Source: Saliterribacillus persicus (GTDB taxonomy: Bacteria > Bacillota > Bacilli > Bacillales > Amphibacillaceae). From it: DNA of 64,000 nt. The notes under the pieces are model-generated. The model saw only the letters and a program-made list of their open reading frames with translations. It did not search any database and had not been told where the DNA came from. The stretch is taken from NCBI RefSeq assembly GCF_003337485.1, contig NZ_QPJJ01000002.1:288363-352362 (forward strand), written 5' to 3'. Within the stretch, counting starts at the first letter, position 1, and every line of letters begins with the position of its first letter. The position numbers and the translations under genes were made by a program. This document shows, one piece after another, positions 55,601-64,000 of the stretch.

Positions 55601-56320
55601 TTAAAACAAATAATGTTTACTAATTTTTCGACTTAAACAATACTTACTTACTGATAGTTGCTCTTTTTCTAATTCTTGTAATATGTCCTTAATATATTGC
55701 AAGAGAAAACCATCGTATTTTACTTCCAACACGACATGACTTGGATCAAAGAATGGCATTTCGGGCAGTTGATCTGAAAAAATATCAAAGTTACTTTCTG
55801 TTCCTCGAATCATCTGATCAAATGTTACCCTAATTTTATTTTCCTTTGCGACAAAAGCATCACGTTCATAGGTAACCACGGACTTTGGTCTGTAGACATG
55901 TTGCATCATTATCTGGTAGCAATCGAGTAAAAATGGATGGCCTATTTCCAAAAGCAACGAATAATCACCTTGAATTAATCGCTCCCCCTGCGCTTTTGTC
56001 AGCCGGAAAGATGTTTTCTTTTGATTGGATCCCTGTTTTTTCTTTAATTCTAGTAAACAAAAAGAAGGATCATGCATATACGTTCGTAAACGACATTTAC
56101 GTCTCAACTCAATTCCTTCTATTTTTTCATGGTAGTCACGATCATCTAATGAATCAAAATAGAGAGAGCGAATGGTGTATCCATCTCCCTTCCGATGTCG
56201 ATAATGGTTATGCTCACTATGGTAATCGCGCTTCAATACTTGAGCAATTTGGTGACGCAATTTCAGATGCTGATCTCGAGTAATAACAAATTTCATTTCT
56301 TCTCGAAACACATTATTCAT
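55601..56320 (-). CDS. VTC-domain polyphosphate polymerase-like protein
   Basis: A 239-residue VTC domain: EEMKFVITRDQHLKL, IRSLYFDSLDDRDYHEKIEGIELRRKCRLRTY with the Arg/Lys cluster, LLELKKKQGSNQKKTSFRLT, VVTYERDAF, VVLEVKYDGFLLQYIK and LSVSKYCLSRKI. In yeast this tunnel domain makes polyphosphate from ATP. The residues lining the tunnel (basic K/R, catalytic E in LEVKYD) are all present. Bacterial members beside CotH are thought to use nucleotide phosphate in the same way, but direct activity here is not shown. AGAGGTGATT before ATG; overlaps the upstream gene by 8 bp. Confidence 0.82.
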   Translation of the reverse strand: MNNVFREEMKFVITRDQHLKLRHQIAQVLKRDYHSEHNHYRHRKGDGYTIRSLYFDSLDDRDYHEKIEGIELRRKCRLRTYMHDPSFCLLELKKKQGSNQKKTSFRLTKAQGERLIQGDYSLLLEIGHPFLLDCYQIMMQHVYRPKSVVTYERDAFVAKENKIRVTFDQMIRGTESNFDIFSDQLPEMPFFDPSHVVLEVKYDGFLLQYIKDILQELEKEQLSVSKYCLSRKISKHYLF

Positions 56321-57182
56321 TGTTAATCACCTCTCGAAACGCATGATAATCATGAAAAGCAATATGAATCGTTTGGTCGTGATAATGTTGGATTAAACGA
56401 TCCGCATTTTCTAAAGCCGCTAATCGCCCTTCATGAAAATACGTGTTCATTTCAATCAGGCCATGTTCACCTGGGCGTTTGAATTCATAGATCGTTGTTA
56501 AAGGTTTCCCTGCATTTTTTGCTTCTTCTGCTTCGAACTTAAGATTGGCTCTTTCATTTTCACGATAGTAATTCATAATAGCCACTTCCGTTGAAGCTTC
56601 GTGAATAAAAGATGTCAAGACCTCTTGATACCCTTTTGTATCATAAAAATAAGGAATCACCACAATCAGTTCTAGACCTTCTCGCTTAGCAGCTTGATAG
56701 AGGTTTTTCATTCCCGATATGTATGATTGTTGCACCTTCTCATCCTCCCAGTCAAAATCATCTAATATATAAGGTTCAACATCAATCACAAAACCTTGGA
56801 TACGCTGATTTTTTGGTAACTGACGATTTATTTCTACAATCCGGTCTAATTTGTCAATCATTCCTTCTCCGGTGGGATCAAGGGCCCACTCTGGTGTTCC
56901 AGACAATCCGTACACATCAATATCATTCTTGGTGACATCTGAGACAAATGAAGTGATTTCTTTATCGGTTAACTCACTGGAAAACGACTGAAATAAACGG
57001 TCAAAGTCATATTCAATTAAATCATTTAATAGTTGGGTTTGATTAAGGGTAATTTCTTCGGATGACCATGAAAAAATTGAAAGCTTTGTACTCACTTGAT
57101 TTGAGTCTCTTCCTAGCCAGAAAATAGAGAGAATAATCACTAAACCGATCAGTAGAAGTAATAATTTTTTGGGGGATCGCAT
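56313..57182 (-). CDS. Secreted TIM-barrel (GH18/GH114-like) protein
   Basis: A 289-residue protein with N-terminal membrane anchor (KLLLLLIGLVIILSIFWLG) and a barrel carrying IQGFVIDVEPYILDDFDWE (about 127-145), the D-V-E-P segment where chitinase-like enzymes keep the catalytic acid, plus ELIVVIPYFYD and VAIMNYYRE. First gene of the locus. No terminator lies between it and the VTC gene. It may cleave or bind a glycan. AAACCTCC-type ribosome site (GGAGG on the minus strand) precedes ATG 57182. Confidence 0.72.
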   Translation of the reverse strand: MRSPKKLLLLLIGLVIILSIFWLGRDSNQVSTKLSIFSWSSEEITLNQTQLLNDLIEYDFDRLFQSFSSELTDKEITSFVSDVTKNDIDVYGLSGTPEWALDPTGEGMIDKLDRIVEINRQLPKNQRIQGFVIDVEPYILDDFDWEDEKVQQSYISGMKNLYQAAKREGLELIVVIPYFYDTKGYQEVLTSFIHEASTEVAIMNYYRENERANLKFEAEEAKNAGKPLTTIYEFKRPGEHGLIEMNTYFHEGRLAALENADRLIQHYHDQTIHIAFHDYHAFREVINNE

Positions 57183-57842
57183 ACTAAACCTCCACTAGTT
57201 CGTCAATAGACCTAATTATATCATTACATTGACAGAAAAATACGATTTTTTTTACAACTTACGACATGTTTTGAACTTATAAATACATTTTATATAAAAA
57301 AAGGGGGTCAGATTCCTCATATGGACAACTCTCGATGTGAAGAATCTGACACCATTTTTCTCAAATAACGTTTCTTCTATACTCTGTTTTTCATCCAATC
57401 GATGTTGACTTATCGTATGGAAGTGAGGGAAGCCTCTCTAGTTGCTGGGCGTTTGCGCTCGACGTGGCTGACTCTGCATGTTATCCACATCCAGTAAATT
57501 TTATAAAAAATGGATATAGAGTAATTTATTTACACAGGTATAAAATTCGGGTATCCGAGAGTTATTATTGGACTGGATATGGTTGTTGACTGTTGAATAA
57601 AAGTAATACTCCATATAGTTTGTCGAAGCCGGATACACTGTATTTACTTTTGATCCATCTGAACAAGAAGAATCATTAGATTTCCCATATTAGAATGTAA
57701 AAGGGGCACAATATTACTATATAATCAATAAAAAGTACGATTACATTACTAAAATTATATATACTTATTAGTATAATTATAGTATTTTTATTTTATAACT
57801 ATCGAAAAATTCTGTTAATTATTCGATAGAGGGAGGTTAGAA
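57183..57842. other. Divergent promoter region of the envelope locus
   Basis: About 660 bp. A hairpin with arms GTCAGATTC / GAATCTGAC (57307-57315, 57342-57350) and AT-rich DNA follow. It must hold the promoter of the minus-strand operon and of the FecR-like gene, but I cannot point to clear boxes. GGGAGG at 57831-57836 serves the GTG start at 57843. Confidence 0.5.
57307..57350. repeat. GTCAGATTC hairpin
   Basis: Perfect 9-bp arms with about 26 bp between, flanked by GGGG and ACC. Similar in build to the hairpin at 46636. Confidence 0.45.
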
Positions 57843-60461
57843 GTGAATAAGAAAAACATGTTAATTGGTATTCCCGTTCTTTCCCTTTTTATTTTAGTCG
57901 CTGTGGTTGTGTTTAATCTATTTATGAATACAGAACAAACAGTAATAAATGATGAAGTGATGGAAGTAGAAGCGGAAGAAATGAAGTCTACCACGATAAA
58001 GGAAAAAGAATCAGAGGATGTAGTGGCTCTTTCAATTACTATTTTACAGGCTTCTAGTAATGTTGTGGTCGAACGCGAGGAAGAGAAAATACAAGCAACA
58101 GAAGAAATGCAAATTTTTACTGGTGATAGAATTACGACAGTGGATAACAGTAATGTAGAACTAGCAATAAATGAAGATGAAAAAATATTACTTGGTGAAA
58201 ATTCTCAGATAGAAATACTAGATATTTCATCAACAGAGGATGGTATGAGTGTTCAAATAGAGCAATCATTCGGATCCACCTATCATCAAGGGAATCACCG
58301 TGATGGTTATGAGCTTGTTGTAAATGATAGTGCCATAAAGCCATTAGGGACTCATTTTATTGTGTCTATAGAACCTAATACAGGTATGACATCTATATTT
58401 GTTGCATCAGGGATTGTACAAGTTGGTACGCCTAAAGAAGAGAGGCCTCCTTCCATTGTGTATCCATCACAAGTTGTCAATGTCGAATCTAATAATCAAA
58501 ACAACATACCAGAGCTAGTAGACCCTAGTAACATGGCAGCTATTCCTGATTCGGAGATTATAAAACAAATTATTAAGAACAAGGCTGACATCGATAAAGA
58601 AAATGATATGTTACTGCAAATTCTTTCTGATAATCATGAAATACCTGCATTACCTAAGCAGTTGGACATGGATGTTATTCCCGCTAGTTTAATGCATGCA
58701 TTCAATCAATTATTTGAGCAATCCATCCTACAGGGAGATATGGAAAAAGAAGAATTAAATGACCTTATAAATCAGGCTAATCAAAGGTTGCTTAAAGAGA
58801 ATCGTTTTTCAAGTCTTCTTATACAAGAGGATAAGCTATTACAAGACTTGAGGGAACAGCAAAAAAGGCAACAAGAGTGGGTGAACGACTACCAAAGTGA
58901 ACAGGAAAAAGTGAACCGTGAGAAGAATGTCATCGATCAAATGGAACGTGTTCTTCAAGAGAAAGCAGAACAAAAACAGAGAGAAGAGGGACAAGAAAGA
59001 TTAGCGGATGAGCGTTTAAAAGAAGCTCTTAATAAAATGAAAGCGTTACGAGCGGAGAGGGAACGTGAAATAGAAGAACAGCGTCAGCAAGAAATGAAAC
59101 AAGTAGCACATGATCGATTAGCTAAAGAAAAACTAGAGATAGAACGCTTAGAAAGAGAACGTGAAGAAGAACGTCAACGCGCGGAACAAGAAAGATTAGA
59201 AGAAGAGGAACGTCAGCGACAAGAGGAAGTTTTTAACCAAAAAGTATCACTGATAGAACAGTTGATAAATGAATTGCCTCAGTCATTTGACATTAATCTA
59301 GCAGATGGAACAGAGAACATTTTATTATCTGATTTAATTGCAATTGACGAGAAGATTCAACTCACTGTCACTACTGGACATGCTTCCGTTGCAACAGCTG
59401 AAATTGTGGAAGAGTCGCTAATCATCTCACCACGGGAAGCGGGAGAAACGACTGTTCATTTAGCCATTTCATTTGGTTCATTTGAAACAGTTATACCATT
59501 TGAAGTAGTTGTTCATAGTAAACCACTTCATACAGTGCAGGATTTTGAGATAAAAGATACAAATCCATTACGAGATGCATACAACTTATCTTTATCGTTA
59601 ACAAGAGCAGAGGATGAATCGAATATATCTCACTACACGCTTTATTGGGCAGATGCTAATATGGCCATCATAGCCGATTCTTTTGCAACACTTGAAAAAA
59701 CAGGTGAGAATTTACATTATTCTTTGTCTGATAATAGCTCTATTCCGGAAACCGCGACAGGTATCGTCATATTTGCGAAAAATGATTTAGGTGAATCAGA
59801 TACTTACAAATATGTAGAAATACAAGATTATAAAAATTACTCTGTTGCCGGTGAATTACAGGATATAGAGATGTTTGTGAATGATGAACGAGGGTTAGAG
59901 ATATATCATGTTTTCCTTGATGAAAATGGTGGAGATATTTATGAAGCATTATATGAAGGAGATATACAGATAAAACTACAAAGTGAAGACGAGCCACTAG
60001 TACACGCCTATGAAGATGGTGGGTATTATGTTAGAGCGAATGACATCGATGGAACTACGACCGTTCATGTTCGACTAACAGAGGGAAATAGTGATGTAGT
60101 ATTGGCAGAGGCATCCTTTCAAGTAACCGTTAATCAGATAGAATTGCCACCACCACCGCAAAATATTTATTTTGAAAGTTATAGTCAAGATCCATATTCT
60201 ACCGAAGGTTCGCTTGAAATTATTGGAGCTGCAGATGAGTCAAATATTGATGGATATCTTCTTTATTGGTCAAATGATAACAACGAAAAGCTAGCACATT
60301 TAGGGCATGTATCACCATCTGAAGGAACATTTGAGTTGTTTCACAATGTCTATCCAGGTGCAACTAGAATCATAGCGTATTCTTATAGTGGAGAATTTGA
60401 ATCTGAAGAATTCGCATATGTTGATTTATGGAACATGAACATGGATCCTGTACTTGAGTAG
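57843..60461 (+). CDS. FecR/coiled-coil/Ig-repeat membrane protein
   Basis: An 872-residue protein. N-terminal anchor at about 6-28; FecR-like beta domain at about 65-200 (ITILQASSNVVVEREEE, GDRITTVDNSNVELAINEDEKILLGENSQIEI, YELVVNDSAIKPLGTHFIVS); long charged coiled coil at about 330-480 (REQQKRQQEWVNDYQSEQEK and much E/R/Q); then two Ig-like/FN3-like pairs. The pairs repeat: AEDESNISHYTLYWAD near residue 589 and AADESNIDGYLLYWSND near 795. FecR domains sit outside the membrane and bind other proteins. GTG start behind GGGAGG. Divergent from the envelope operon, so it may belong to the same surface function. Confidence 0.75.
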   Translation: MNKKNMLIGIPVLSLFILVAVVVFNLFMNTEQTVINDEVMEVEAEEMKSTTIKEKESEDVVALSITILQASSNVVVEREEEKIQATEEMQIFTGDRITTVDNSNVELAINEDEKILLGENSQIEILDISSTEDGMSVQIEQSFGSTYHQGNHRDGYELVVNDSAIKPLGTHFIVSIEPNTGMTSIFVASGIVQVGTPKEERPPSIVYPSQVVNVESNNQNNIPELVDPSNMAAIPDSEIIKQIIKNKADIDKENDMLLQILSDNHEIPALPKQLDMDVIPASLMHAFNQLFEQSILQGDMEKEELNDLINQANQRLLKENRFSSLLIQEDKLLQDLREQQKRQQEWVNDYQSEQEKVNREKNVIDQMERVLQEKAEQKQREEGQERLADERLKEALNKMKALRAEREREIEEQRQQEMKQVAHDRLAKEKLEIERLEREREEERQRAEQERLEEEERQRQEEVFNQKVSLIEQLINELPQSFDINLADGTENILLSDLIAIDEKIQLTVTTGHASVATAEIVEESLIISPREAGETTVHLAISFGSFETVIPFEVVVHSKPLHTVQDFEIKDTNPLRDAYNLSLSLTRAEDESNISHYTLYWADANMAIIADSFATLEKTGENLHYSLSDNSSIPETATGIVIFAKNDLGESDTYKYVEIQDYKNYSVAGELQDIEMFVNDERGLEIYHVFLDENGGDIYEALYEGDIQIKLQSEDEPLVHAYEDGGYYVRANDIDGTTTVHVRLTEGNSDVVLAEASFQVTVNQIELPPPPQNIYFESYSQDPYSTEGSLEIIGAADESNIDGYLLYWSNDNNEKLAHLGHVSPSEGTFELFHNVYPGATRIIAYSYSGEFESEEFAYVDLWNMNMDPVLE

Positions 60462-60478
60462 AAATTAGTAATGGAGTA

Positions 60479-60517
60479 AACACACATTCACTAGGTTTCA
60501 GATGAATGTGTGTTTTT
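60479..60517 (+). terminator. Terminator of the FecR-like gene
   Basis: AACACACATTCA / TGAATGTGTGTT arms with T-run. Confidence 0.88.
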
Positions 60518-61014
60518 CTGTGAAAAATTATGACAATAGAAAAGGTAACGCTGAAAGCACAGGTAAAGGCAATTAAGGAAAGTAATTTTTATAACTGAAG
60601 TTCCCAAAGCAATGGCGAAACTAAATAAATAGTTAGTCGATGATTTTTGGAGTTTGAAAGTTTTAGTATTACATACAAAAAAGATTGTGTAGTAAAAGTT
60701 GTAGTTGGAGTGACGTAATTAGCTCTATTTTCTTCCGAGATAGTTTTAACATCATACTGGTATATGATGAAACAAGACATTGCGAGATACGCTAAATGAA
60801 TCAGTAACATTTAATTAGATGATTTATTTTAGGTTAGTTAGACTTGGCTTATATATCAACATTATTAAGAAAGACTGGAAACCAGCCCTTCTAATCATTA
60901 AAAAGTCTTTTCAGCTAGTACTTATGAATTAAAAATAATGTTAGAATAAAGGAAACAATCTTAATTTAATTTTTAACTAATAATCCTTCATTAGCGCTAG
61001 AAAGGAAGAATTAA
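60518..61014. other. Intergenic region
   Basis: About 500 bp. A 73-codon minus frame (60589-60810) has no ribosome site and odd composition. Nothing else is seen; GAAAGGAAG lies before the next ATG. Confidence 0.4.
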
Positions 61015-62946
61015 ATGATTATATATGAAGCGAATAAAACTGAATTTATTTCTGATGTAACCAATGAACTATTAGTAGAGCGTTTATATCAATCTTATCA
61101 GGAAAAGATAGGTCGAACTTCGAAAAGTGAAATTTTATCATGGGAAAATTCCTTGCAACGAATGTGTAATGTCATGCAGGACAGAGAAATACCAAAGGAT
61201 GCTTCTGTTGCCATTGAATTTAAAATCCCTAACACCTCTAAAAGGGTAGATTTCTTAGTGGCGGGTAATAACGGCAATCAAGATCATGTAGTAATTGTAG
61301 AATTAAAACAATGGTCGAAAGTTGAGAAAGTCGAAGGAAAGGACGCACTCGTAAAAACATATCTAGGTAGAGGAGAGCGTGCAGTCACTCACCCTTCTTA
61401 CCAAGTCTGGTCTTATGCAGCCCTTATTAAAGATTTTAATGAGAATGTACAGGAGCAACAAATCGAATTAAACCCTTGTGCTTATCTACATAACTATAGA
61501 AAAACCGATGATGATCCACTTACAGATGCACATTATAAAGAACATTTAACAAAAGCACCTGTATTTGTTAAAGGAGAAATTCAGAGATTAAGAGACTTCA
61601 TTAAGAAATATGTTAGATATGGTGATAATCGTAATCTAATTTATCAAATTGAACATGGAAGGATTCGTCCTTCAAAATCATTACAGGATTCTCTTAGTAA
61701 TATGTTAAAGGGTAACGAAGAATTTATTATGATTGATGAACAAAAAGTGTTCTATGAAGAGGCATTTCACTTAGCATTAAATGCGTTAAAACATCATAAA
61801 AAGCAAGTTATGGTAATAGAAGGAGGACCAGGTACTGGGAAATCAGTAATGGCAATTAACCTTCTAGTAAACTTGATTAAAGAAGAGTTAATGACACTAT
61901 ATGTCTCGAAAAATTCTGCCCCAAGAGATGTGTATGCCTCTAAACTAAAAGGAACAATTAGAAAAACGGAGATAGATAATTTATTTAAAGGGTCTGGGAG
62001 TTTTACTCAGTCTGATTTAAATGAGTTTGATGTCATTGTCGTAGATGAAGCTCATCGTTTAAATGAAAAATCCGGTTTCTATGGTAATCAAGGGGAAAAT
62101 CAAATTAAAGAATTAATTAAAGCTTCTGCCTTCACATTATTTTTTATTGATGAAAACCAAAAAGTCACTCTAAAAGACATTGGTAGTATTGACTTGATTC
62201 AAAGATTTGCAAAGGAGCTTGATGCAGAGCTAATCACAGGAAAGCTAACTTCTCAGTTTAGGTGTGATGGTTCAGATGCTTATATTGCCTGGTTAGATGA
62301 TACGCTGCAAATTAGGGAAACAGCAAATGCTGACGATTACGGAATCGATTATGATTTTCGTGTTTATAATAATCCTCATGACATGCTAAATGAAATTGAA
62401 AAATTAAACAAACGAAACAATAAATCCAGAATGTTAGCAGGATACTGTTGGGAGTGGCCGACATCAGAGCGAAATAATACTGATCATAAGGATATAACTA
62501 TTCCTGAACATCAGTTTGAAATTAGTTGGAATTTACAAGAGAATATATGGGCTATTGATCAAAATTCAGTTAAGGAAGCGGGCTGCATCCATACTGCTCA
62601 AGGTCTGGAATTTGATTATGTAGGGGTTATTATTGGGCCGGATATGATTTACAAAGATGGTGAAGTCGTCACTGACTTCACCAAGCGAGCAAGAACTGAT
62701 CAGTCTTTAAAAGGAATTAAAAAAATGGCGAAGCAAGAGCCTGTTAAAGCACAAAAAGCAGCAGATCAAATCATTCGAAATACTTACCGTACTTTGATGA
62801 CTCGTGGACAAAAAGGCTGCTTTATTTTCTGTTCTGATCCAAAACTGAATCAATATTTCCAAGACCGAATTAAAAAAATCGATTTATATAATGATCTGTC
62901 TCCTGCAAAGGTGGACAGGGTTGCTGAAGATAAGGAACAGTATTAG
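61015..62946 (+). CDS. PD-(D/E)XK and DUF2075 helicase-like protein
   Basis: A 643-residue protein. The N-terminal part (about 65-150) has the nuclease core IPNTSKRVDFLVAGNNG (D) and HVVIVELKQWSKVE (ExK). The DUF2075 superfamily-1 helicase-like part has Walker A EGGPGTGKSVMA (near 270), Walker B VIVVDEAHRLN (near 342), LFFIDENQKV, LTSQFRCDGSD, AQGLEFDYVGVIIG and NTYRTLMTRGQKGCFIF. Such proteins often occur in defence or recombination islands; they resemble schlafen-like and Gabija-like designs but are not shown to be either. Good GAAAGGAAG before ATG. The next gene, 590 bp away, encodes an XRE regulator. Confidence 0.8.
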   Translation: MIIYEANKTEFISDVTNELLVERLYQSYQEKIGRTSKSEILSWENSLQRMCNVMQDREIPKDASVAIEFKIPNTSKRVDFLVAGNNGNQDHVVIVELKQWSKVEKVEGKDALVKTYLGRGERAVTHPSYQVWSYAALIKDFNENVQEQQIELNPCAYLHNYRKTDDDPLTDAHYKEHLTKAPVFVKGEIQRLRDFIKKYVRYGDNRNLIYQIEHGRIRPSKSLQDSLSNMLKGNEEFIMIDEQKVFYEEAFHLALNALKHHKKQVMVIEGGPGTGKSVMAINLLVNLIKEELMTLYVSKNSAPRDVYASKLKGTIRKTEIDNLFKGSGSFTQSDLNEFDVIVVDEAHRLNEKSGFYGNQGENQIKELIKASAFTLFFIDENQKVTLKDIGSIDLIQRFAKELDAELITGKLTSQFRCDGSDAYIAWLDDTLQIRETANADDYGIDYDFRVYNNPHDMLNEIEKLNKRNNKSRMLAGYCWEWPTSERNNTDHKDITIPEHQFEISWNLQENIWAIDQNSVKEAGCIHTAQGLEFDYVGVIIGPDMIYKDGEVVTDFTKRARTDQSLKGIKKMAKQEPVKAQKAADQIIRNTYRTLMTRGQKGCFIFCSDPKLNQYFQDRIKKIDLYNDLSPAKVDRVAEDKEQY

Positions 62947-63537
62947 CGGTTTTTTAGAATCATATATAATGCGGTACTTAAATAAATATCAAACCCAATA
63001 GTTTCTTTCTAGATTTTGCACTAACCTTTCTTATTAAGCGACAAATAGATACAATTATGAAATAGTAATACGACTAAAAAAGAGTAGAGTTACTAATCCG
63101 TTTTTTATCGTTAATGTAGAGATTTAGTAGGTCAAGGGAGAAGCCAGTGCCTAGAATGAGTGCTCTTCTCCAAAAATGATATATGGAGCGAATATCCCAA
63201 GGCCTTGAGCTATTAAATAGGTTAAAGTAATAACTATTTCCACTTTAATATCTTTTACTCTTTACTTGTTAATCGTACCAAAATAAGAATTTGTAAATAC
63301 TTCGATGTGCTATGATTCTACTTTCTCGTTGAATTACTCTTAATCACTGTAGTAGCATTATATATTTTAAAAATCACCTTAGTGTCTATACCCTAACTTT
63401 ATTTTCTAGTAACATGCTTAACTAAGTTAGATTAACAAAAAATATAACTATATTTGTTATTTTATTCCATAATAAACACTATAGTGTGTGTATTACCAAC
63501 CCTCGTTTTAAGAGAATTGATAGAGGGTTGTAAAAAA
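62947..63537. other. Intergenic region before the XRE gene
   Basis: About 590 bp of AT-rich DNA with no recognisable gene or RNA. GAGGG about 10 nt before ATG 63538. Confidence 0.4.
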
Positions 63538-63945
63538 ATGAAGGATTACACACGAGAATCTTTTAAAAAAGAATTCGGTCAATTGGTAGTAAATTACCGA
63601 AGAATACATAATCTAACGCGAGCACAATTAGCTGAACTGATGAATATAAGTGATAATGGATTAGCGAGAATTGAAACTGGTGATAATGAAGCAAAGTTTT
63701 ATAATGCACTAAAATTAACGCATCTATTAAAAATCAATAATCACACAGTAAACGATCTTTTCTTAAAATATGCATCAAAGGAAATAGAGGAACAGAAAGC
63801 AGCATCCAAAATTAAGTTAGAGCCCCCTGTTAAGCAACAGATGAACGCTAAAACTTATCGAATAACAGAGGAAACACTTGCTATTAAACCTAATTTTGAT
63901 GCAAATGTATATGGTAATTTAAAAGTGAGCCACCATAGCAATTGA
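63538..63945 (+). CDS. XRE-family regulator, 3' end altered by an insertion
   Basis: 135 residues. The XRE helix-turn-helix is residues about 12-66 (LVVNYRRIHNLTRAQLAELMNISDNGLARIETGDNEAKFYNALKLTHLLKI). The last eight to twelve residues (NVYGNLKVSHHSN) come from sequence that matches insertion-element terminal repeats, so the natural C-terminus has been lost. The frame start at 63454 is rejected in favour of ATG 63538 behind GAGGG. Target unknown. Confidence 0.75.
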   Translation: MKDYTRESFKKEFGQLVVNYRRIHNLTRAQLAELMNISDNGLARIETGDNEAKFYNALKLTHLLKINNHTVNDLFLKYASKEIEEQKAASKIKLEPPVKQQMNAKTYRITEETLAIKPNFDANVYGNLKVSHHSN

Positions 63946-64000
63946 AAACTGAGCCACTTTTGATAGAAAATAACCCTAATGACATATTAGGGGGAAGTAT
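63906..64000 (+). mobile_element. Left end of an IS21-family-like element (continues beyond window)
   Basis: From TGTATATGG at 63906 the sequence changes character and shows the pattern AAAGTGAGCCACC (63922-63934) and AAACTGAGCCACTTTT (63946-63961), the short repeated motif spaced 25 bp that is typical of multiple terminal repeats of IS21 elements. The transposase genes would lie past the window end. Confidence 0.5.

Noticed and set aside
60589..60810. 73-codon minus-strand open frame
   Set aside because: No ribosome site, threonine/leucine-rich composition not typical of the genes here, and it lies between two plus-strand genes with good signals.

Overview
This window looks like chromosome of a low-GC Bacillaceae, probably a salt-tolerant relative of Oceanobacillus or Virgibacillus. 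That is inferred from strong Shine-Dalgarno sites, frequent TTG/GTG starts, Fur and Zur boxes of Bacillus type, a TPP riboswitch, and many proteins that read like Bacillus families (PaiA, MgsA, YfmJ, YobU/YobV, NifS-NadB-NadA, YkoF, YkuN-type flavodoxin, an IDEAL-domain protein). No rRNA, tRNA, CRISPR array or complete mobile element is seen.

Layout. 0-12.8 kb: mostly house-keeping and stress genes: a MarR-paiA pair with duplicated operators, methylglyoxal synthase, a stretch of transposase debris, a YfmJ-type reductase, a yobU/yobV pair, a CNNM/CorC transporter and a Na+/Ca2+ exchanger whose only credible start is ATT. 13.1-23.5 kb: the most interesting locus, a nine-gene one-direction operon that starts just after a near-perfect Zur box and ends at a terminator. 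It encodes an ATP-grasp ligase, a DUF4213/DUF364 protein, a methyltransferase, a complete Opp/Nik-type importer (lipoprotein, two permeases, fused double ATPase), an SbnA-like PLP synthase and an MFS exporter. I read it as a zinc-repressed system for making, exporting and re-importing a small amino-acid-derived metallophore. It has none of the usual nicotianamine/opine synthase genes, so the product is probably unlike staphylopine. 23.6-28 kb: nifS divergent from nadB-nadA, with nadC reduced to a remnant between them.

28.3-30.8 kb: a small accessory island (HNH nuclease, MazG-like hydrolase, a HIT-protein stub, a PD-(D/E)XK nuclease with winged helices). 31-36.8 kb: dihydrouridine synthase, an orphan ykoF under a TPP riboswitch, methionine aminopeptidase, a YetF-like protein, an IDEAL protein and a Fur-boxed flavodoxin. 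36.9-42 kb: an ABC-2 exporter next to an unusual regulator that joins a dead ABC-ATPase domain to a LytTR DNA-binding domain, then a YcxB-like protein. 42.1-44.5 kb: a TetR repressor divergent from a degenerate-glutaredoxin/AhpD fusion, with two matching operators bracketing the promoter. 44.5-48 kb: small genes and broken genes (a frameshifted Sel1 protein, a SUKH-type stub) and a SEC-C protein.

48.5-57.2 kb: a seven-gene minus-strand locus for the cell envelope: a secreted TIM-barrel protein, VTC polyphosphate-polymerase domain, DUF4956 membrane protein, CotH kinase, a large secreted glycosidase-like protein, a membrane HEAT protein and a processive family-2 glycosyltransferase. The combination suggests synthesis and phosphate modification of an exported polymer. 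57.8-63.9 kb: a membrane-anchored FecR/coiled-coil/Ig-repeat protein, a PD-(D/E)XK-DUF2075 nuclease-helicase and an XRE regulator whose 3' end runs into what looks like the terminal repeats of an IS21-type element that continues past the window.
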